Both the position numbers and the translations under genes were made by a program. Source: CAYSRC01 sp964433495 (GTDB taxonomy: Bacteria; Bacillota; Clostridia; Oscillospirales; Ruminococcaceae). From it: DNA of 23,917 bases. Location: contig CAYSRC010000039.1 of assembly GCA_964433495.1 (NCBI GenBank), forward strand, positions 1 to 23,917, read 5' to 3'. Below, piece by piece: positions 19,776 to 23,917 of this stretch (its first letter is position 1; the number at the start of each line of letters is the position of its first letter). The notes under the pieces are model-generated. The model had not been told where the DNA came from. It was given only the letters and a program-made list of their open reading frames with translations, and searched no databases.

Positions 19776-21467
19776 GTGGCTGTCGCGCTGTACAGAAAAT
19801 ACCGCCCGCGCAGGTTCTGCGACGTGTTAGGGCAGGACGCCGTGACAAAGGCGCTGCGCAACCAGACGGCGAGCGGCCGCGTCGGGCACTCGTACATCTT
19901 CACCGGCATACGCGGAACGGGCAAGACCACCTTTGCGAGGATTCTCGCCAAGGCCGTCAACTGCCTCAACCCGCAGGACGGCGAGCCGTGCGGTGAGTGC
20001 GCGGTGTGCAGGGGGATCGACGACGGGTCGATTTTGGACGTGAGCGAGATAGACGCCGCCTCCAACAGGGGGGTCGACAACATACGCGACCTGCGGGAGG
20101 AGACCTCGTACGCCCCCGCGGTGTGCCGCATGCGCGTCTACATCATCGACGAGGTGCACATGCTCACGACCGAGGCGTTTAACGCCCTGCTCAAGATCAT
20201 GGAGGAGCCGCCCGCCCACGTCATGTTCATCTTCGCGACGACCGAGGTGCACAAGGTGCCCGCAACCATCCTCTCGCGCTGCCAGCGGTACGAGCTCAAG
20301 CGGATATCCGCGGACGAGATCTCGCCGGCGCTGCTGCGGATTTCGCAGAGCGAGGGCATCGACCTGCGGGAGGACGGCGCGGCGCTTTTGGCCCGATTGT
20401 CGGACGGGAGTATGCGCGACGCGCTGTCCCTGCTCGACACCTGCTCGTCGCTCGGCGGGCCGGTCGACGCGGGGGCGGTGGCGCGGCTTGCGGGGGTTGC
20501 CGACCGACAGTATCTGTTTGATACCGCCGAGATGATCTCGCGCGGCGACGCGGCGGGCGCAATTGCCGAGGCGCAGCGGCTTTATCAAAATTCGCTCGCG
20601 CCCGAGCGGCTGTGCACCGAGCTGCTGCGCCATATAAGGGATCTCACCCTTGCAAAGCTCGCGGGCGTCTCGCTGCTGCGCGAGTGCTCGGCGGATACCG
20701 CCGAGCGGATAAAAAAACAGAGCGAGGGCTTTTCTCTGCCCCGGCTCATGGGTATCATGAACGAGCTGTCGTCCCTCGCGGACAGGCTCGCCGGTGCGCC
20801 CGACTCGGCCCTCGAGCTTCAGCTGTGCCTGTTGCGGCTGTGCGGCGTCGGGGACGCACCCGAGGCGCCGGGACAAGCCGTTGCCCCGGCGGTGAAAACG
20901 TCGGTGCGTTTGCCGCGGGCCGACGGCGCGATGCCAAAGGCGGCCGCCCCGCCGCAGGCGGGAGATCCTCTTTCGGCGGCGCCTCCCGCGCGGAACGACG
21001 ACCCCGAGACGGGCGACGGAGCCACCGCGGCGGCACCTCCCATGCAGAGCGACGGCCCCGCGGCCGGGACGGCGGATGCGACCGCCCCGGCGGACGTGCA
21101 GCAGAGGGTCGCGGACGACGGGCGTGCCCCCGAGGACGGCGAGAGCGGCATACGGCCCTTCCCGTCGTGGGACAGGGTCGCAAATGCGGTGGCCGGGCGC
21201 AACGGGATGATGGGGGGATACCTCAAAAAGACCGCGGCGTACATTTCGGGCGACTGTGTCCTCATCGAGTCGGACGACTTTTTCAGACGCCTGATGAACG
21301 AGCGCGACTCGTCCAACAAGGCCATCCTGCGGGAGGCCATCGAGGAGGTCACGGGCAAACGGTACAAGCTCGGCGCATACACCCCGCAGAACGTCGCCGC
21401 GACGGGAAGTGCGGGCGAGCGGGAGCGGCAGCTCGACGAGCTCGAGCGGCTTGCCCGCATGGTTTAG
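19776..21467 (+). CDS. dnaX: DNA polymerase III subunits gamma/tau
   Basis: DnaX is the ATPase subunit of the clamp loader that loads the sliding clamp and organises the replisome. The 563-aa protein has YRPRRFCDVLGQ at the N-terminus, Walker A GIRGTGKTT (44–52) and a zinc module with Cys63, Cys72, Cys75 and Cys78. It also has the DEVH box (125–128), TTEVHKVPATILSRCQR, a domain III helical region, and an Ala/Pro/Asp-rich linker (about 370–455). A C-terminal tau domain (WDRVANAVAG to the end) follows. GTG at 19776 follows GGAGGTGA (19763–19770). An upstream in-frame ATG would overlap the SRP RNA. It heads dnaX–ybaB–recR. An in-frame A-AAA-AAA run lies at 20711–20717. Confidence 0.96.
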   Translation: MAVALYRKYRPRRFCDVLGQDAVTKALRNQTASGRVGHSYIFTGIRGTGKTTFARILAKAVNCLNPQDGEPCGECAVCRGIDDGSILDVSEIDAASNRGVDNIRDLREETSYAPAVCRMRVYIIDEVHMLTTEAFNALLKIMEEPPAHVMFIFATTEVHKVPATILSRCQRYELKRISADEISPALLRISQSEGIDLREDGAALLARLSDGSMRDALSLLDTCSSLGGPVDAGAVARLAGVADRQYLFDTAEMISRGDAAGAIAEAQRLYQNSLAPERLCTELLRHIRDLTLAKLAGVSLLRECSADTAERIKKQSEGFSLPRLMGIMNELSSLADRLAGAPDSALELQLCLLRLCGVGDAPEAPGQAVAPAVKTSVRLPRADGAMPKAAAPPQAGDPLSAAPPARNDDPETGDGATAAAPPMQSDGPAAGTADATAPADVQQRVADDGRAPEDGESGIRPFPSWDRVANAVAGRNGMMGGYLKKTAAYISGDCVLIESDDFFRRLMNERDSSNKAILREAIEEVTGKRYKLGAYTPQNVAATGSAGERERQLDELERLARMV

Positions 21468-21541
21468 CGGGGCTGTCCGCCTTTCGCGCGCCGTCTGGGC
21501 CTGATCGGCGCAGTGTATAAAGCGCGAAGAGGCGGAGCTGA

Positions 21542-21611
21542 GGACAGGCTGCACAATTGCGCCGTCCCCGAGCGCCTGTCCCGGCACAACAGTCCCGCCG
21601 AGCGACGGGAC
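21542..21611 (+). other. Two hairpins in the dnaX–ybaB spacer
   Basis: GGACAGGC (21542–21549) pairs with GCCTGTCC (21574–21581), and GTCCCG (21592–21597) with CGGGAC (21606–21611). Neither has a U-tract. They may tune mRNA stability between dnaX and ybaB. The rest of this 185-bp spacer shows no gene or promoter. Confidence 0.4.
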
Positions 21612-21652
21612 AAGCACAACAGAACAAACACCGAAAACAGGAGAGCAGAACA

Positions 21653-21994
21653 ATGAAAGCACGTCTTCCGGAGGGGTACGGGAACTCCCGCGCCGACATG
21701 ATGAAGCAGCTGCAAAAGATGCAGGAGGAGATGGAGAGCACCCAGGCGGAGCTCGCAGAGCGCGAGTATGCGGGGACGTCGGGCGGGGGCGTTGTCAGCG
21801 CCACGGTCAAGGGCGACCGCACCGTGCTGCGGGTGGATATCAAGCCCGAGGTGTGCGACCCCGACGACGTCGAGATGCTGGGCGACCTCGTCGCCGCGGC
21901 GGTGAACGAGGCGCTGCGCAGGGCGGGCGAGGACAGCGAGAAGGAGATGTCCCGATTCACGGGCGCGCTCGGCGGTCTCGGGGGGCTCTTTTAG
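21653..21994 (+). CDS. ebfC: YbaB/EbfC-family nucleoid-associated protein
   Basis: This 113-aa DNA-binding protein forms dimers and associates with the nucleoid; its precise role is still unsettled. An N-terminal helix (MMKQLQKMQEEMESTQAELAE) leads to the conserved core GVVSATVKGDRTVLRVDIKPEVCDPDDVEMLGDLVAAAVNEAL, and the tail is Gly/Leu-rich. AGGAGA (21639–21644) sits eight bases before the ATG. Its stop codon is immediately followed by the recR start, so the two are translationally linked. The dnaX–ybaB–recR order is widespread in bacteria and supports the assignment. Confidence 0.95.
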   Translation: MKARLPEGYGNSRADMMKQLQKMQEEMESTQAELAEREYAGTSGGGVVSATVKGDRTVLRVDIKPEVCDPDDVEMLGDLVAAAVNEALRRAGEDSEKEMSRFTGALGGLGGLF

Positions 21995-22594
21995 TTGGCG
22001 TACAGCATACCGGCGCTTGAAAACCTGGTCGACAAGTTCGCGGCGCTGCCCGGCATAGGGCGCAAGACGGCGTCGCGCCTCGCGTATTGGGTGCTTGCGC
22101 TCGACGATGAGCGCGCGAGGGAGTTTGCCGACGCAATCATCAAGGCGCACGACGGGGTGCACCGATGCCCCGTGTGCCACAACCTGACCGACGGCGATAT
22201 CTGCTCGATCTGCAAAAAGGAGGGGCGCGACAGGACGACCATCTGTGTTGTCGAGAGCCCCCGCGACGTCAACGCGTTTGAAAAAACGCGCGAGTACAAC
22301 GGCCTCTATCACGTGCTGCACGGCCTGATTTCGCCCATGGACGGCATCGGCCCCGAGCAGCTGTTCATTAAAGACCTTGTCGCGCGCGCGGCGGGGGACG
22401 AGGTGCGCGAGGTAATCATGGCGACCAACCCCACCGTCGAGGGCGAGTCGACCGCGATCTATATCAGCAAGCTGTTAAAGCCGCTGGGTGTCAAGGTGAC
22501 GCGCCTCGCCTACGGTATGCCGGTCGGCGGCAACCTCGAGTACGCCGACGAGGTGACGCTGTTCCGCGCGCTTGAGGGACGCAACGAGATATGA
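21995..22594 (+). CDS. recR: Recombination mediator RecR
   Basis: This 199-aa protein of the RecFOR pathway helps load RecA on single-stranded DNA gaps. The domains are in the usual order. The helix-hairpin-helix region LPGIGRKTASRLAYW is first, then the zinc finger CPVC…CSIC. A Toprim domain follows, with ICVVESPRDVNAFEKT and the ATNPTVEGESTAIYI segment, and then the C-terminal YGMPVGGNLEYADEVTL. The start is a TTG directly abutting the ybaB stop, with GGGGGG inside the ybaB end as ribosome binding site, so it likely depends on translation of ybaB. Length and sequence are typical. Confidence 0.96.
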   Translation: MAYSIPALENLVDKFAALPGIGRKTASRLAYWVLALDDERAREFADAIIKAHDGVHRCPVCHNLTDGDICSICKKEGRDRTTICVVESPRDVNAFEKTREYNGLYHVLHGLISPMDGIGPEQLFIKDLVARAAGDEVREVIMATNPTVEGESTAIYISKLLKPLGVKVTRLAYGMPVGGNLEYADEVTLFRALEGRNEI

Positions 22595-22653
22595 TATAAT
22601 ATCTGTCGGCGGTGTGCGGGGCCGTCGGTCTGTACTCTCCGCTGCGGGCGGTT

Positions 22654-22687
22654 TTGACATTTGTTTTTGTGAGGGCTGCGCTATAAT
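22654..22687 (+). promoter_or_regulatory. Possible smpB promoter
   Basis: A perfect TTGACA (22654–22659) and a perfect TATAAT (22682–22687) both occur, but the spacing is 22 bp, too long for ordinary sigma-A use. TTTGTT at 16-bp spacing may be the functional -35, or an activator may be needed. Another TATAAT at 22596–22601, just past recR, has no clear -35. The remaining 22595–22784 spacer holds no gene. Confidence 0.4.
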
Positions 22688-22784
22688 GACCGCAGGATGC
22701 GAAGCGGGGCCGCGCTGTCGGCTGTTTCGCGCGCACAGCGTGCCCCCGGGTTTCGGATGCTGTTTATAAAGTGAGGTGACGGCG

Positions 22785-23249
22785 GTGGCGGACAGGGCGA
22801 CAAAGACGATAGCCGACAACAGGAAGGCGCGGCACGAGTATTTTGTGCTCGAGAGCTTTGAGGCGGGTATCGAGCTGTTCGGCACCGAGGTCAAATCGAT
22901 CCGCGCGGGGTCGGTCAACCTCAAGGACAGCTGGTGCGACATCGAGGGCGGCGAGATATTCCTCAAGGGCGCGCACATAAGCCCCTACGAAAAGGGCAAC
23001 ATCTTCAACAGAGACCCTCTGCGCGTCCGCCGGCTGCTGATGCACAAGCGGGAGATCCTGCGGCTGTTCGGCGAGGTAAAGCAGCAGGGCCTGACGCTCA
23101 TCCCCCTCTCGATGTATTTTAAGGGATCGAGGGTCAAGGTCGCGGTGGGGCTGTGCAGGGGCAAAAAGCTGTACGACAAGCGTGCGGTGTCGGCCGAGCG
23201 CTCGGCGAAAAGGGACATCGAGCGCGCCGTCAAGGACAGAAGGATGTGA
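22785..23249 (+). CDS. smpB: SsrA-binding protein SmpB
   Basis: SmpB binds tmRNA and the decoding centre of stalled ribosomes to start trans-translation. The 154-aa protein begins TIADNRKARHEYF and contains the signature ELFGTEVKSIRAGSVNLKDSW, then GAHISPYEKG, LLMHKREI and VGLCRGKKLYDKR. The basic tail is one that becomes helical in the mRNA channel. GTG at 22785 is chosen because GAGGTGA (22773–22779) is at the right distance. The GTG at 22776 would lie inside that ribosome binding site. The tmRNA gene is 273 bp downstream. Confidence 0.95.
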   Translation: MADRATKTIADNRKARHEYFVLESFEAGIELFGTEVKSIRAGSVNLKDSWCDIEGGEIFLKGAHISPYEKGNIFNRDPLRVRRLLMHKREILRLFGEVKQQGLTLIPLSMYFKGSRVKVAVGLCRGKKLYDKRAVSAERSAKRDIERAVKDRRM

Positions 23250-23254
23250 AACGG

Positions 23255-23291
23255 CCTTTGTGCCTGCGTGGTCTTCTTGCAGGCACGAAGG
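23255..23291. other. 13-bp hairpin after smpB
   Basis: CCTTTGTGCCTGC (23255–23267) pairs with GCAGGCACGAAGG (23279–23291), with one G·U, six bases past the stop codon. No U-tract follows. It may protect or end the smpB mRNA, with tmRNA transcribed separately. Confidence 0.5.
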
Positions 23292-23297
23292 AGAGAA

Positions 23298-23432
23298 AGG
23301 GCTTTGCGCCGCAGCAGGGGGCTTTTCAAGCTGCGCTCGGAGCGCGAAACGGGCTTTGCAGGACGAAAGCCGCGATAGGCGAAGGCGCTTTGCCCGTCTT
23401 GTGCAGGCGGCTTTGGCGCGCAGGGCGCTTTG
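23298..23432 (+). other. Gene-free spacer with recurring GCTTTG motif
   Basis: Six G-rich GCTTT motifs start near 23301, 23321, 23353, 23387, 23410 and 23427, 17–34 bp apart, in slightly varying contexts. No convincing gene lies between smpB and ssrA. The open frames across this stretch have no ribosome binding sites. Confidence 0.35.
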
Positions 23433-23484
23433 TCCCGGCGGTCGGTCGGGGCCGAAGGCGGGCGCGGGCTTAAACAAAATCGGT

Positions 23485-23513
23485 TTTGACTCCGTTTTGC
23501 GCGGGGTGAAAAT
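23485..23513 (+). promoter_or_regulatory. Probable promoter of ssrA
   Basis: TTGACT (23485–23490) is followed after 17 bp by AAAATA within the A/T run 23507–23520. The -10 match is imprecise, but the position, 10 bp before the mature tmRNA 5' end, is right for the gene. Confidence 0.5.
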
Positions 23514-23522
23514 ATAAAAAAT

Positions 23523-23868
23523 GGGGGCGCAATGGTCTCGACGGGGATCTTGAAGCCGGGAAAGCGGGTAGCGGCGAGGAACCGCTTAAAACTCCTCAAT
23601 TAAAAATAGCTAACAACGATAATTTAGCTGTCGCGGCTTAACGCCGCGTGTCGCCCGCACTGAGACCGCGTAGGCTCGGGCGGCATAAAATTACGCGGTG
23701 AACGTGCGCGGGGCAAAGCTTTGAGCCCCGCCATGAACCTATGAAGCTACCGGGCGCGCGGCCTGTCGGTCGGCCTGCGCGCGAGGGAATGCCGTAGACC
23801 GACTGCACCCGGAGATGTCGCGGCGGACGGGTTTTCGGACAGGAGTTCGATTCTCCTCGCCTCCACCA
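23523..23868 (+). ncRNA. ssrA: tmRNA (transfer-messenger RNA)
   Basis: This 346-nt one-piece tmRNA rescues stalled ribosomes with SmpB. The 5' GGGGGCG pairs with 3' CGCCTCC to form the acceptor stem, followed by A-CCA (CCA is encoded). The 5' CTCGACGGGGA and the 3' TTCGATTCTCC T-arm are typical. The tag reading frame resumes at GCT 23609 and encodes ANNDNLAVAA before TAA at 23639–23641. Pseudoknot-type GC-rich arms fill 23640–23820. No clear terminator is visible in the last 49 bases of the window. Confidence 0.95.
23609..23641 (+). other. Proteolysis-tag reading frame of tmRNA
   Basis: Codons GCT AAC AAC GAT, then AAT TTA GCT, then GTC GCG GCT and TAA give ANNDNLAVAA, to which the charged alanine adds a leading A. 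The end is AVAA, where ALAA is the commonest terminus. It still ends in the small hydrophobic residues recognised by ClpXP-type proteases. Confidence 0.85.
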
Positions 23869-23917
23869 TGTCTACTTGACAAAAAAGATGCACAGCCCGA
23901 AAAGCCCCTATTTTAGG

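Noticed and set aside
19827..21662. A 611-codon minus-strand open frame across dnaX
   Set aside because: It is an antisense shadow of dnaX with biased Arg/Gly/Val composition and no domain.
23869..23917. TTGACA at 23876–23881 as a promoter for a gene beyond the window
   Set aside because: No -10 box lies at 16–18 bp, and the window ends before any gene can be seen.

Overview
The window is a high-GC (by eye roughly two-thirds GC) piece of a Clostridia-type Firmicutes chromosome. Grounds for this: the ffs (SRP RNA)–dnaX–ybaB/ebfC–recR gene order, the walJ–rlmH pair, smpB followed by ssrA, strong AGGAGG-type ribosome binding sites, GTG and TTG starts, and canonical sigma-A-like promoters with 17-bp spacers. 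The intergenic repeats resemble those I associate with gut Oscillospiraceae/Christensenellaceae-like genomes. That lineage guess is inference.

Layout. 1–118: tRNA-Thr(UGU) on the minus strand with its promoter, cut by the window edge. 306–2869 (+): DUF4349 lipoprotein, a small zinc-ribbon protein and an RluA-family pseudouridine synthase, closed by a terminator. 2962–6235 (+): a well-marked promoter and leader hairpin, a membrane-anchored G5/M23 cell-wall endopeptidase and murA. 6236–6661: gene-free, filled with dispersed repeats. 6662–9742 (+): walJ, rlmH and adenine deaminase, then a terminator. 9801–11325 (+): a DUF4830 protein and an XRE regulator with four membrane segments. 11398–13135 (−): nucleoside hydrolase and family-4 uracil-DNA glycosylase, convergent with the XRE gene. 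13212–15283 (+): pduL, then an HD-phosphohydrolase/GNAT fusion. 15284–16025: gene-free, a dense patch of short repeats. 16026–19551 (−): a nucleotidyltransferase and a UvrA-like double ABC ATPase without the UvrB-binding domain. 19570–23868 (+): SRP RNA, dnaX, ybaB/ebfC, recR, smpB and tmRNA.

Most genes are housekeeping: peptidoglycan synthesis and remodelling, rRNA modification, replication and repair, ribosome rescue, protein targeting and purine salvage (ade, nucleoside hydrolase). I see no phage, CRISPR, secretion or biosynthetic system. The less ordinary content is a family of interspersed repeats with a conserved core (near 6.4, 11.3 and 15.9 kb), a cluster of other short hairpin repeats around 15.6–15.9 kb, the HD–GNAT fusion protein, an SRP RNA with a long closing helix, and several palindromes placed on promoters or ribosome binding sites (pduL, the M23 gene, tRNA-Thr/DUF4349). 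Long antisense open frames throughout are shadows produced by high GC codon usage.
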